From Pelagibacterales bacterium SAG-MED19 (lineage in GTDB: Bacteria; Pseudomonadota; Alphaproteobacteria; Pelagibacterales; Pelagibacteraceae), in NCBI GenBank assembly GCA_014654035.1, contig JACWDQ010000002.1, positions 49,776-113,775 of the forward strand: 64,000 bases of DNA, in the 5' to 3' direction. Both the position numbers and the translations under genes were made by a program. The notes under the pieces were generated by a model. That model saw only the letters and a program-made list of their open reading frames with translations. It ran no database searches and was not told where the DNA came from. This document shows positions 21,116 through 30,834 of this stretch, piece after piece. The stretch's first letter is position 1; each line of letters starts with the position of its first letter.

Positions 21116-21441
21116 TGACTTATATAGTTAATGAAAAATGTATTAAGTGCAAACTTATGGATTGCGTTGAAGTTTGCCCCGTTGATTGTTTTTATGAGGG
21201 AAAAAATATGCTTGTAATTAAACCGGATGAGTGTATAGATTGTGGCGTTTGTGAACCAGAATGTCCAGTTGACGCCATCGTTGCTGATACTGAAACTGGT
21301 AGCGAAAAATGGTTAGAAATAAATAAACAATATTCAGAAATCTGGCCTAACATAAGTGAAAAAAAAGATCCTCCTTCGGATCAAGAAAAATATAGAGATG
21401 AGAAAGATAAATTTAAAAAATATTTTAAAGAAAACCTTTAA
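21115..21441 (+). CDS. fdxA: Seven-iron type ferredoxin
   Basis: [21 protein letters not shown] ... [16 protein letters not shown]. Confidence 0.95.
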   Translation: MTYIVNEKCIKCKLMDCVEVCPVDCFYEGKNMLVIKPDECIDCGVCEPECPVDAIVADTETGSEKWLEINKQYSEIWPNISEKKDPPSDQEKYRDEKDKFKKYFKENL

Positions 21442-22258
21442 AAAAAAAGTATCTCCAAAAAAAACAAAAAAACAAAAAACTACCAAAATTAAAAAAAAGA
21501 AAAAAATAAAGTCAAAAAATGAAGTTAAGAAAGTAAAAAAAACTTCCCTTAAATTATCTAAAAAAAAAGATAGTAAAGTAGAAATTAAATCAAATGACAA
21601 TTTAAGAATTCCAAAAAGCAATGAATCAAAACCAGAAATTAAAAAAGTAAAAAAACAAGAAACTGAAAAGAGAGAATATAAAATAAAGGATTATGTAAAT
21701 TACCCAAAACATGGGGTAGGACAAATCACAGAATTCAAGAAAATTAATATTGGTGGCATTGATGTAGAGACTTATATTATCAAGTTTGAAAAAGATAAAG
21801 CAAATGGTATGGTCCCAGTAAACAAACAATCCCATCTACGACCTTTAGCTACAATAAATCAAATCAATAAATGTGTTTCAATTTTAAAAAGCAAACCTAA
21901 AATTAAAAAATCTATGTGGAGCAGAAGAGCCCAAGAATACGAAGCAAAAATATCATCTGGAAAAATTTATGAACTAGCTGAAGTAGTGCGAGATTTGAAT
22001 AAAGGAGATGACCTAATGGTTGACCAATCTTACAGTGAAAGACAACTTTTTGAAAAAGCCTATGAAAGAATTCTGTCAGAATTTCAAATTGTTCTAAATC
22101 TTTCTTTAGAAGATACCCAAAAAAAGTTAGATAAAGCTCTTAAAAGAAATATTGCAGTACAACCTGATAAACCATCTACTACACCGGATAAAGCCTCAAC
22201 AACTCAATCGGAAATTTCTGATGAAGAATCTGTTTCTGAAAATGAAGAAGCTTTATAA
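21398..22258 (+). CDS. CarD-family transcriptional regulator with Lys-rich N-terminal extension
   Basis: CarD domain [20 protein letters not shown]...; about 90 aa of poly-basic N-terminus; probable start at 21398 (internal Met of the listed ORF at 21356). Confidence 0.88.
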   Translation: MRKINLKNILKKTFKKKVSPKKTKKQKTTKIKKKKKIKSKNEVKKVKKTSLKLSKKKDSKVEIKSNDNLRIPKSNESKPEIKKVKKQETEKREYKIKDYVNYPKHGVGQITEFKKINIGGIDVETYIIKFEKDKANGMVPVNKQSHLRPLATINQINKCVSILKSKPKIKKSMWSRRAQEYEAKISSGKIYELAEVVRDLNKGDDLMVDQSYSERQLFEKAYERILSEFQIVLNLSLEDTQKKLDKALKRNIAVQPDKPSTTPDKASTTQSEISDEESVSENEEAL

Positions 22259-22260
22259 AA

Positions 22261-22302
22261 AAAAACGCCTCTCACACGAAAATCGTTATGAGAAGCGTTT
22301 TT
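22261..22302. terminator. Bidirectional intrinsic terminator
   Basis: AAAAACGC-c-TCTCA ... TGAGA-a-GCGTTTTT hairpin with T/A tracts on both sides, between carD (+) and the 22322..22399 ORF (-). Confidence 0.85.
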
Positions 22303-22321
22303 AATAAAGAATACTAAGTTA

Positions 22322-22399
22322 TTATCTTCTTCTTCTTTTTTTAGCTTTTTTCTTAGCTTTTTTCTTAGCCTTCTTTGCTTTTTTTCTTCTCTTAGGCAT
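22322..22399 (-). CDS. 25-aa Lys/Arg-rich microprotein (MPKRRKKAKKAKKKAKKKAKKRRRR)
   Basis: ATG preceded by SD-like AGGGAGCTAAAG; own downstream terminator. Confidence 0.65.
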   Translation of the reverse strand: MPKRRKKAKKAKKKAKKKAKKRRRR

Positions 22400-22422
22400 C
22401 TTTAGCTCCCTTTTTAGTTAAA

Positions 22423-22439
22423 CGAATCAAAATGATTCG
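22423..22439. promoter_or_regulatory. Perfect 7-3-7 dyad CGAATCA-AAA-TGATTCG upstream of the Lys/Arg microprotein
   Basis: Direct reading of both arms. Confidence 0.5.
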
Positions 22440-22596
22440 CTATTAACTTATTTTTATTTTTTTATACAAGTAATGTCAATTCTTTAATTAAAGTTAAAAT
22501 TTTTAAAAAAAAATTAAAAATAAAATAAAGTTTTTTTAATTTGTAAGTGTAAAAAAGTTAATGTTTATGCGCTTTATAACCAAATATTTTACTAAA

Positions 22597-24297
22597 TTAA
22601 TAAAGTTTTTCTAAATCTTCTTTATATTTTTCTAAAATTTTTTTTCTTTTTAGTTTTAATGTTGGTGTTAACATTCCATTTTCAATTGTAAATTCTTCTT
22701 TAATTAATTTAAATTTTTTAACTTTTTCAACTAATGATAAGTTTTTATTTAAATTTTCCAAATAAAATTCAATTTCTTTTTTATTTTCTTCATTTTCACT
22801 AACAATTAATGCAACTAAATAAGTTTTTTTGTCTCCATAAACAAAACTTTGCTTAATTTTTTCATTAAGACATAATAAATTTTCAATTTTTGATGGTGAA
22901 ATGTTATCACCACCTAAATTAACTATTATTTCTTTTTTTCTATCAGTTATTTTAAGATTTCCATCACTGGTAAATTCACCAATGTCTCCAGTATGTAACC
23001 AACCATCTTTAATAATATCATCAGTTTCTTTTTTCATATTCCAATATCCAAGCATAACATTTTCACCCTTAACCAAAATTTCACCATCCTCAGCAATTTT
23101 TACTTTATTGGTTTTAAAAGGTGGGCCAACAGTCTCGATTTTAATTTTCCCTGGAATATTGCAACTCACAACGGGGGAGGTTTCAGTTAATCCATAACCT
23201 TGTAATGTTGGCAGTCCTATAGAGTTCAAAAATTCACCTATTTTTTGATCTAAGGCACCTCCTCCTGATACAAATGCTTTTAGTTTACCTCCAAACTGAT
23301 TTTTAATTTTTTTTCTTACTAATTTTTCACATAAAAAATCGATTATATTTTCCTTAAAATTTAGATCTTTACCATCCAAGTTTTTGGTCCCAAGATAAAT
23401 AGTATTTTCTATAAGTTTCTTTTTTAAACCTTTTTGTTTTGAGAAATTAAGAGAAATTTTGCTAAATAAATTTTGATAAAATCTTGGCACGGCTGTCATA
23501 ATAGTTGGTTTAGCTACGGCCATATTTGGTAATAATTTTTCTAAACTTTCAGCATAGTAAATTTTTGCTCCAAGCGATATTTGTACGTATTGAACAGTAT
23601 GTTCATATGAATGAGATAACGGAAGCCAAGTTAAAAAAACTGGTCTTTCATTTTTAACTAAGGAGTCCAAAATTTCTTGTGCTCCTTCACAATTTGATAA
23701 GATACCTCCGTGACTGAGCATTACTCCTTTGGGATTACCTGTAGTCCCTGATGTATAAATAATACAAGCCAAATCTTTTCTTAATATTTTGTCATTGAAA
23801 TTCTCAGAGATATTGATTGTTTCTTTTTTAGGATTTTTTTCTAAAATAGTTTCTATACTCTTAATTTTTTGATTAAAATTTTCAATTGAAATTACTTTTG
23901 TTTCACTAGAAATAAATTTTTCTATTTTTTTAAATTGAATATCATTTGAAATTATACATATCTTCGGTCTGCAATCATTAATTATATACTCGTAATCTTT
24001 CTCAGAATATGTAGTGAATAATGGAACTGTTACTCCACCTGCATTCATAATTGCTATGTCTGCTATAAGCCACTCTGGTCGATTTTCAGATAATAAAACA
24101 CATCTATCCCCTTTAGATAAACTTTTACTTAAATATTCAGAAAATAAAAAAATGTTATTTCTAACTTGTTCCCATGTTAAAAAATCATTTTCACCAGTTT
24201 TTAACCACTTTAAAAATGGCTGATTTGTCAGTTCTTTTTTTTCTTTATATTTTTCAAAAAAAAGCTCAACTAAACTGTTTATCTCTTTTAATTCCAT
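22597..24297 (-). CDS. Long-chain acyl-CoA synthetase / AMP-dependent ligase
   Basis: IIYTSGTTGNPKGVMLSHGG, GYGLTETSPVVS, GWLHTGDIGEF. Confidence 0.94.
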   Translation of the reverse strand: MELKEINSLVELFFEKYKEKKELTNQPFLKWLKTGENDFLTWEQVRNNIFLFSEYLSKSLSKGDRCVLLSENRPEWLIADIAIMNAGGVTVPLFTTYSEKDYEYIINDCRPKICIISNDIQFKKIEKFISSETKVISIENFNQKIKSIETILEKNPKKETINISENFNDKILRKDLACIIYTSGTTGNPKGVMLSHGGILSNCEGAQEILDSLVKNERPVFLTWLPLSHSYEHTVQYVQISLGAKIYYAESLEKLLPNMAVAKPTIMTAVPRFYQNLFSKISLNFSKQKGLKKKLIENTIYLGTKNLDGKDLNFKENIIDFLCEKLVRKKIKNQFGGKLKAFVSGGGALDQKIGEFLNSIGLPTLQGYGLTETSPVVSCNIPGKIKIETVGPPFKTNKVKIAEDGEILVKGENVMLGYWNMKKETDDIIKDGWLHTGDIGEFTSDGNLKITDRKKEIIVNLGGDNISPSKIENLLCLNEKIKQSFVYGDKKTYLVALIVSENEENKKEIEFYLENLNKNLSLVEKVKKFKLIKEEFTIENGMLTPTLKLKRKKILEKYKEDLEKLY

Positions 24298-24301
24298 AAT
24301 T

Positions 24302-24386
24302 TGGTGGGCGAAGAGAGAATCGAACTCTCACTTCTTGCGAAACACGATTTTGAGTCGTGCGCGTCTACCAGTTCCGCCATTCGCCC
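24302..24386 (-). tRNA. tRNA-Leu (anticodon CAA), CCA encoded
   Basis: GGGCGAA/TTCGCCC acceptor, CACGA-CTCAAAA-TCGTG anticodon arm, long variable arm, ACCA end. Confidence 0.95.
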
Positions 24387-24445
24387 TTAATAGTTTAATA
24401 ATTTATTAAATAGTATAAGAACTAAAATTATATTAAAACCAAAAA

Positions 24446-25051
24446 ATGTTTAATACTCTATATAAAAAATGTTTAATTTTAGCTGCACATAAAAGTTCTA
24501 AATATTATTTAGCATTAGTTTCCTTTATTGAAAGTTCCTTTTTTCCTATTCCACCAGATGTAATGGTAATACCGATGGTAATCTCTAAAAAGACTGATTT
24601 TATAAAAATATTTTTTATCACAACAATTTTTTCAGTTTTAGGTGGTGTATTGGGTTATTTTCTTGGAGCCTTCTTTTTTGATATTGGGATGCAAATAATG
24701 AGTTTTTATGGCTATGAGGATAAATTATCAAATCTTAAAAATGATTTGATTAATAGTGAGAGCTTTTATGCTTGGCTTGGAATTCTTTTTCTAGCAGGCT
24801 TTACTCCTCTACCTTATAAAGTTTTTACTATAGCCAGTGGTTTAATTAGCTTTAATTTTTTAGTTTTCATTTTTATAAGCCTAATTTCTAGAGGATTGCG
24901 TTTTTTTTTAGTTTCTTATTTTGCATACAAGTTTGGAGATTTCTTTTCAAAATTCATGGATAAACACGGTTCTAAATGGTTTACAATTGTAGGAATAATA
25001 ATTGTTATACTTGGATTTATGATTTATTTATTATTAAGATCTCATGCCTAA
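24446..25051 (+). CDS. YqaA/DedA-like membrane protein
   Basis: SFIESSFFPIPPDVMVIPMVIS and AGFTPLPYKVFTIASG. Confidence 0.88.
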   Translation: MFNTLYKKCLILAAHKSSKYYLALVSFIESSFFPIPPDVMVIPMVISKKTDFIKIFFITTIFSVLGGVLGYFLGAFFFDIGMQIMSFYGYEDKLSNLKNDLINSESFYAWLGILFLAGFTPLPYKVFTIASGLISFNFLVFIFISLISRGLRFFLVSYFAYKFGDFFSKFMDKHGSKWFTIVGIIIVILGFMIYLLLRSHA

Positions 25052-25532
25052 CCTGAAAATAAATTTTTATTTAAAGATAATTTTCTTAATTAGTTTAATT
25101 TCATTTTTTTCAGCTTTTTTTATAGAATATGCTCTTGGTTACCAGCCTTGTAATTTATGCTTAATAGAAAGAATTCCTTACGGATTAAGCATAATTCTGA
25201 TTATTTTAAATTATTTACTAAGAAAAAATGAACAATTTATAATAATGTTATTAATCTTAATATTTTCCTTCTCTTTTATATTATCTTTTTATCACTTCGG
25301 AATAGAGCAAGGATTTTTTGAAGAATCAGCAGTTTGTGGACTTAAAAAAACATCTGAAATTCTTTCAAAAGAGGAATTACTTAATCAATTAAAAATTAGG
25401 ACTGTGAGCTGTAAAGATGTGACATTTAGAATTTTTGGATTTTCATTAACTACATTTAATATATTTATAAGTTTAATTTTAGTTATTTTTTTAATCAAAA
25501 TTTTTAACAATTATGAAAAGTTCAAAAAATAA
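25044..25532 (+). CDS. Disulfide bond formation protein DsbB family
   Basis: Four-TM protein with YQPCNLCLIERIPY (CxxC). Confidence 0.88.
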   Translation: MPNLKINFYLKIIFLISLISFFSAFFIEYALGYQPCNLCLIERIPYGLSIILIILNYLLRKNEQFIIMLLILIFSFSFILSFYHFGIEQGFFEESAVCGLKKTSEILSKEELLNQLKIRTVSCKDVTFRIFGFSLTTFNIFISLILVIFLIKIFNNYEKFKK

Positions 25533-26043
25533 AATTGAAGAATTTATAAGAGTAGATCATGCTGGCGAAAGAGGTGCAGTCAAAATCTACGAGGGTCAAT
25601 TATTGGCTCTTAACACTTTTGTTAAAGATGAAAATTTGAAAAAAGTTATTGAAGAAATGAAAGTTCATGAGAAAGAACATTGTGAATTTTTTGAAACAGA
25701 GATTAAAAAGAGAAAAATTAAACCAACATTATTTTTACCCTTGTGGGATTTGTTGGGTGTCGGGCTAGGTTTTGGTTCAACTCTTCTAGGTAAAAAAGCA
25801 GCAATGTTATGTACCGCCTCGGTAGAAGAAGTAATAGATGAACACTATCAAAATCAAATTAATCAACTAGGCTCTGACGAAAAAAATTTAAAAAAAAAAA
25901 TAATTAAATTTAGAGAAGATGAACTCCATCATAAAGATATTGCTTATGAGAAGGGTGCATCTAAGAAAGGAATTTACTCAATAATGGATAAAATAATTAA
26001 AACTGGTTCAAAGATAGCAATTAATATATCTGAAAAGGTTTAA
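25513..26043 (+). CDS. coq7: Demethoxyubiquinone hydroxylase (Coq7)
   Basis: RVDHAGERGAVKIYEGQL, CTASVEEVIDEHYQNQI, EDELHHKDIAYEKGA. Confidence 0.95.
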   Translation: MKSSKNKIEEFIRVDHAGERGAVKIYEGQLLALNTFVKDENLKKVIEEMKVHEKEHCEFFETEIKKRKIKPTLFLPLWDLLGVGLGFGSTLLGKKAAMLCTASVEEVIDEHYQNQINQLGSDEKNLKKKIIKFREDELHHKDIAYEKGASKKGIYSIMDKIIKTGSKIAINISEKV

Positions 26044-26046
26044 CAT

Positions 26047-26617
26047 TTAAGCTTCTAGCTCAACATCCCAATATAAATAATCCATCCAACTTTTATGTAA
26101 AAAGTTTGGAGGAAAATTTTTACCATTACGATGAAGATCTTCAGTTGAAGGTTGAAAAGGAAATTGTGAAAGTTTCATTCCAGATAATTTAAGCAACTTT
26201 CCTCCTTTTCTTACATTACAAGCTGAACAAGCAGTAACCACATTGTCCCAATTAGTTTCTCCACCTTTTGACCTTGGAAGTAAATGATCAAATGTAAGCT
26301 CCTCACCACTTCCACAATATTGACATGAAAATTTGTCTCTAAGGAAAACATTAAATCTTGTAAAACTTGGTTTTGATTGTGGAACTATGTAATCCTTTAA
26401 CGCAATAACACTTGGTAATTGCATATTAAAGGATGGACTTCTTACAATTCTATCGTAAGTGCTAACAATTATTACCCTGTCTAAAAAAAACTGATTTTAC
26501 AGTATCTTGCCAAGACCATAACGATAAAGGATAGTAGCTTAATGGTCTGTAGTCAGCATTTAAAACTAATGCTGGGCATTTTTCTAATGATACATCTTGT
26601 TCAAGAAAGTTATTCAT
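26047..26617 (-). pseudogene. HNH endonuclease, split by an apparent frameshift at an A8/T8 run (26483-26490)
   Basis: N-terminal piece MNNFLEQDVSLEKCPALVLNADYRPLSYYPLSLWSWQDTVKSVFF and downstream piece LDRVIIVSTYDRIVRSPSFNMQLPSVIALKDYI join if the run is 7. Confidence 0.85.
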
Positions 26618-26664
26618 ATTCAAATTTTAACAAGAATAAAAAATAATTCAATAATAAGCAATTA

Positions 26665-27315
26665 CTAAATTTTTTTTAAAATATAATTTAATGCAATACT
26701 TGATGCTTCAATGGGAATGTGATGGTCACAATTTTTAATTAAATGTGTCTCAATTTCTACATTATTCCGAATAAGAAAATCTTTTGCCTCTAACAAAAAA
26801 TTAGGTGAGACAACTTGGTCAGCGTCACCATGAATTAGGATGGTTTTTGTCGAAATTTTTTTTCTTTTTTTTAGATTTTCTTGGTTAATAATTTTACCTG
26901 AAAAACCAACAATACAATTATATTCTTTACTAGAGGTGAGACCTAAATTGATAGACATCATGCAGCCTTGACTAAACCCAGACAAACAAATCCTATCATT
27001 TTCTAAATTGTAATGACTCTTTATTTCCTCAATAAATTTTATTAGTTTATTTTCAGCCTTAGTCGATTGATCCAAAATATACATGGGATCATCGTTTGTT
27101 AAATCAAACCATTGAAAACCGGATGAATTGATTGAGCATTTTTCGTGTCCATTCGGACATATAAATACTGTATTTGGCAAATGTCTTTTCCAATTGATTG
27201 ATAACATGCTTATGTCTTTTCCATCACCTCCATAACCATGAAGTAAAATAATAGCACTATTGATTTGCTTATTGTCCTCTGGTTCTATTATGATTGAGTC
27301 TAGACAAAATGTCAT
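26665..27315 (-). CDS. Phospholipase/carboxylesterase family hydrolase
   Basis: ILLHGYGGDG, LSGFSQGCMMSINLG, HGDADQVVSP. Confidence 0.92.
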   Translation of the reverse strand: MTFCLDSIIIEPEDNKQINSAIILLHGYGGDGKDISMLSINWKRHLPNTVFICPNGHEKCSINSSGFQWFDLTNDDPMYILDQSTKAENKLIKFIEEIKSHYNLENDRICLSGFSQGCMMSINLGLTSSKEYNCIVGFSGKIINQENLKKRKKISTKTILIHGDADQVVSPNFLLEAKDFLIRNNVEIETHLIKNCDHHIPIEASSIALNYILKKI

Positions 27316-27364
27316 ACTGAATAATTTTTGTTTTTTATTTTTTAAAACACCCTACAATACAATA

Positions 27365-27568
27365 ATGATTTCTGGAATATTTGTAAAAATAATATCAATT
27401 ATATTATTAATAAGTGTTGGTCTTGTTCTTATACTTGGTATTGGTACACTGTTCAAAGGTGGGGAAACAAGTAAAAAATATTCGAATAAACTAATGCAAT
27501 TAAGAGTTTTATTACAATTTATAGCAATTATTGCACTTGTAATTTTTGCGTATTATTTCAAAGATTAA
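27365..27568 (+). CDS. Twin-TM HIG1-domain-like protein
   Basis: MISGIFVKIISIILLISVGLVLILGIGTLFKGGETSKKYSNKLMQLRVLLQFIAIIALVIF; start assigned to an internal ATG of the listed ORF. Confidence 0.8.
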   Translation: MISGIFVKIISIILLISVGLVLILGIGTLFKGGETSKKYSNKLMQLRVLLQFIAIIALVIFAYYFKD

Positions 27569-28074
27569 TTATAGTTACTTAACCAATTTATAAATTTTTC
27601 ATTTTCAAAATCAGTTGAACCAATTATTCTAGCAAATTCTAATCCATCTTTATTAAATAAAATTGAAGTTGGTATTCCTCTTAATCTAAATTTTTTTGCC
27701 AAAGTGGACGGTGAGTCGTAATATATCTTTAAATTTTTAATGCCTAACTCTTTAAAAAATATAAATGATTTTTCAATGTCATCTTGACCAACATTAATTG
27801 GAAATATTTTCAAATTATCTAATTTCTCATGAGTATTTAATAGATCTAAAGAAGGCATTTCCTTTTTACATGGGGTACACCAAGTTGCCCAAAAATTTAA
27901 CAAAATCAAATTTCCTTGATAATTATTTAAATCTAATTGATCATTATTAACGTCTAGAAACGTTATACTGTCATACTTTTTCAACTCTTTATTAATAACT
28001 AAATTTTTAATATTAATAGTTTCATCAGCAACTGAATTAGACAACAAAAAAATAAATATAATTAAAAATCTCAT
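27565..28074 (-). CDS. TlpA-like thioredoxin-fold protein
   Basis: Signal peptide, LLNFWATWCTPCKKEMPSL. Confidence 0.92.
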   Translation of the reverse strand: MRFLIIFIFLLSNSVADETINIKNLVINKELKKYDSITFLDVNNDQLDLNNYQGNLILLNFWATWCTPCKKEMPSLDLLNTHEKLDNLKIFPINVGQDDIEKSFIFFKELGIKNLKIYYDSPSTLAKKFRLRGIPTSILFNKDGLEFARIIGSTDFENEKFINWLSNYN

Positions 28075-28097
28075 GTTAAAAGGTATAATTAATTATC

Positions 28098-29489
28098 ATG
28101 ACAAAAAATAAAAACAACCAGACAATATGGGGCACTAGAATTAAAAATAGTACTTCTAGTCAATTTCAAAAGGTTGGTGGGTCAATTGATATTGATAAAA
28201 GGCTTTATAAAGAAGATATAGCTGGATCGATAGCTCATGTTGAGATGTTGTTTAAACAAAAAATAATTTCATTTAAAATTAAAAATAAAATTATTTTTGG
28301 ACTTAATAAAATAGAAAAAGAGATATCAAACAAAAAATTTGAGTTTAATAAAAAATATGAAGATATTCATATGAACATAGAAAATAGACTTTTTCAAATA
28401 ATTGGTGAAGAAGCAGGATATGTTCATACAGCTAGATCGAGAAATGATCAAGTAATCACAGACTTTAAAATATGGATAAGATCTACTAACAAAGAAATAC
28501 ATAATCTTATCGATAAAATTATAAAAAATTCATTAAAATTAGCAGAAAAAAATATTGATACTATTATGCCTGGTTTTACACATATGAAGAACGCACAACC
28601 AATTTCATTTGCTCATTACTTGATGGCTTATGTTGAAATGTTTAATAGAGATAAAAAAAGATTTTCAAATAATTTAGATAGTTTAAATGAAAATCCTTTA
28701 GGTGTAGCAGCCTTATCAGGAACTTCTTTTAATATTGATAGGAATTACACAACCAAAAAACTTGGATTCAAAATGCCAACAAATAATTCTATAGATACAG
28801 TTTCTGATCGAGATTTCGTTATTGATTTTTTATATAGTGTTTCGGTATGTTCAATGCATATTTCTAGAATAGCTGAAGAACTTATAATTTGGAACTCTGA
28901 TGGCTTTAATTTGATAAATTTATCAAATAAAATTGTAACAGGCTCTTCAATAATGCCTCAAAAGAAAAATCCAGACCTACTTGAATATTTAAGAGGAAAA
29001 TCAGGTATTGCTTATGGAAATTTATTTTCAATGCTTACAATCTTGAAAGGATTGCCATTATCATATTTTAAAGATCTTCAGGATGATAAAGAAATAATTT
29101 TTAAATCAAGTGATGTATTTATAAATTGTTTAAAAATATTTGATGAGGTTCTCAAAAATATTTCGCCAAATAAAAAACGAATGATTGAGCTTGCTAATTC
29201 TGGTTATATTACTGCAACTGATTTAGCAGATTATTTTGTGAGAAATCATTCAATGTCATTTAGAAAAGCATATCAAAAAACAGCCGCTATCGTCAATTTA
29301 GCAGAAAAGAAAAAGAAAAATCTTAATGAATTAACGATAGATGAATTTAAAAAAATTGATCCTAAAATTTCAAATGATGTATTAAAAGTGTTTGATTTAA
29401 AGAATTCTGTCAATTCAAAAAAGTCGTATGGCGGAACATCTTTTGATAATATTAAAAAGATGATAATGAAATATAAAAAACAAATATGA
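28098..29489 (+). CDS. argH: Argininosuccinate lyase
   Basis: HTARSRNDQV, GSSIMPQKKNPDLLE. Confidence 0.97.
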   Translation: MTKNKNNQTIWGTRIKNSTSSQFQKVGGSIDIDKRLYKEDIAGSIAHVEMLFKQKIISFKIKNKIIFGLNKIEKEISNKKFEFNKKYEDIHMNIENRLFQIIGEEAGYVHTARSRNDQVITDFKIWIRSTNKEIHNLIDKIIKNSLKLAEKNIDTIMPGFTHMKNAQPISFAHYLMAYVEMFNRDKKRFSNNLDSLNENPLGVAALSGTSFNIDRNYTTKKLGFKMPTNNSIDTVSDRDFVIDFLYSVSVCSMHISRIAEELIIWNSDGFNLINLSNKIVTGSSIMPQKKNPDLLEYLRGKSGIAYGNLFSMLTILKGLPLSYFKDLQDDKEIIFKSSDVFINCLKIFDEVLKNISPNKKRMIELANSGYITATDLADYFVRNHSMSFRKAYQKTAAIVNLAEKKKKNLNELTIDEFKKIDPKISNDVLKVFDLKNSVNSKKSYGGTSFDNIKKMIMKYKKQI

Positions 29490-29617
29490 TGAAAAATATT
29501 ATCTTAGCTTTAATCTTGTGTTGCATGATAATTTCGTGTGGAAAAAAAGGGGATCCTAAATATCAAGACCCTGAAAAAAAAGTTTCAATACAAGCAAATT
29601 CTATTAATCAAGTTTAA
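29486..29617 (+). CDS. 43-aa LptM/YifL-like lipoprotein (MMKNIILALILCCMIISCGKKGDPKYQDPEKKVSIQANSINQV)
   Basis: Lipobox-like IISC, CGKKGDP, located exactly between argH and lysA with 4-nt and 1-nt overlaps. Confidence 0.8.
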   Translation: MMKNIILALILCCMIISCGKKGDPKYQDPEKKVSIQANSINQV

Positions 29618-30831
29618 TGAAATACATTAATAATAAACTTAAAATTGAAAATGTTAGTGTGCAGGCTATTGCTAATAAATTTGGCACACCAGCATATTGT
29701 TATTCTCACAATCAATTAAAGAACAATATTCATAATTTCAAAAAAAATTTCAGTACTTTTTCTCCACTAATATGCTTCGCAATCAAATCAAACACAAATA
29801 TTAATATTATAAGAGAAATTAAGAAATTTGGTTTGGGAGCAGATGTTGTTTCTATCGGTGAATTAATGTTAGCTTTAAAAGCTGGTATTAATCCAAAAAA
29901 AATTGTTTTTTCTGGAGTTGGCAAAACTTCAAATGAAATAAGTTACGCAATTGATAAAAAAATATTATTAATAAATGCAGAATCTAAAAGTGAAATAATT
30001 GAGATTAATAGAATTGCAAAATTAAAAAAAAAGAAGGTTGAAATTGGTATTAGATTAAACCCCAATACAGATGCTAAAACTTTAAGTCAAATTTCTACTG
30101 GAAAAGAAGAAAACAAATTTGGTGTGGATAGTAAATTATTTTTAGACCTTGTAAATTATTGTAAAAATTCAAATAATATTAAACTCAAATGCCTTAGCGT
30201 ACATATTGGAAGTCAAATTTTAAATCATAAACCGTATGAAAAAATGCTTGGAATAATTAGTAAGATTATTAAAAAAACTAATATTGAATTTGAGTTTATT
30301 GATCTAGGAGGGGGGATGGGCATACCTTACAATAAAGATCAAACAAAACTTAATTATAAAAAATATAATCTAGCTATTAAAAGATTTCTTAAATCTCATA
30401 AATCTAAAATAATATTTGAACCAGGAAGATCAATAATTGGGAACACTGGAATTTTAGTTTCGAAAATAACTTATATTAAAGAAACTAAAAAAAAAAATTT
30501 TATAATTTTAGATGCAGCAATGAATGATTTGATGAGACCAGCTTTATACGGAGCTTATCATAAAACTTTACCATCTATTAAAAATAATAAAAAATCAAAA
30601 AAAACACTTGAATTTGTGGGACCTATTTGTGAAAGTACTGATAAATTTATAACACTAAAAAAATTCCAAAAACTTAATGAAAAAGAAATTATTGTTATCT
30701 GTGACGTTGGTGCCTACGGCATGTCCTTAAGCTCAAACTATAATCTTAGAACTAAGCCCATAGAATTATTAGTAAAAGGATCAAAAATTAAGATTATAAA
30801 AAAAAGACAAAAGCATAAAGAATTATTATAG
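29617..30831 (+). CDS. lysA: Diaminopimelate decarboxylase
   Basis: PLP-binding CFAIKSN, GGGMGIPY, EPGRSIIGNTG, ICESTDKF. Confidence 0.97.
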   Translation: MKYINNKLKIENVSVQAIANKFGTPAYCYSHNQLKNNIHNFKKNFSTFSPLICFAIKSNTNINIIREIKKFGLGADVVSIGELMLALKAGINPKKIVFSGVGKTSNEISYAIDKKILLINAESKSEIIEINRIAKLKKKKVEIGIRLNPNTDAKTLSQISTGKEENKFGVDSKLFLDLVNYCKNSNNIKLKCLSVHIGSQILNHKPYEKMLGIISKIIKKTNIEFEFIDLGGGMGIPYNKDQTKLNYKKYNLAIKRFLKSHKSKIIFEPGRSIIGNTGILVSKITYIKETKKKNFIILDAAMNDLMRPALYGAYHKTLPSIKNNKKSKKTLEFVGPICESTDKFITLKKFQKLNEKEIIVICDVGAYGMSLSSNYNLRTKPIELLVKGSKIKIIKKRQKHKELL

Positions 30832-30834
30832 CTT

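Noticed and set aside
21334-21835. - strand Phe-rich ORFs (21334..21621, 21626..21835)
   Set aside because: Complement of the Lys-rich carD 5' region; poly-F/I composition is the antisense of poly-K codons.
26047-26617. HNH endonuclease as a restriction or homing element
   Set aside because: Matches the ordinary chromosomal alphaproteobacterial HNH protein; no intron, methylase or mobile context.
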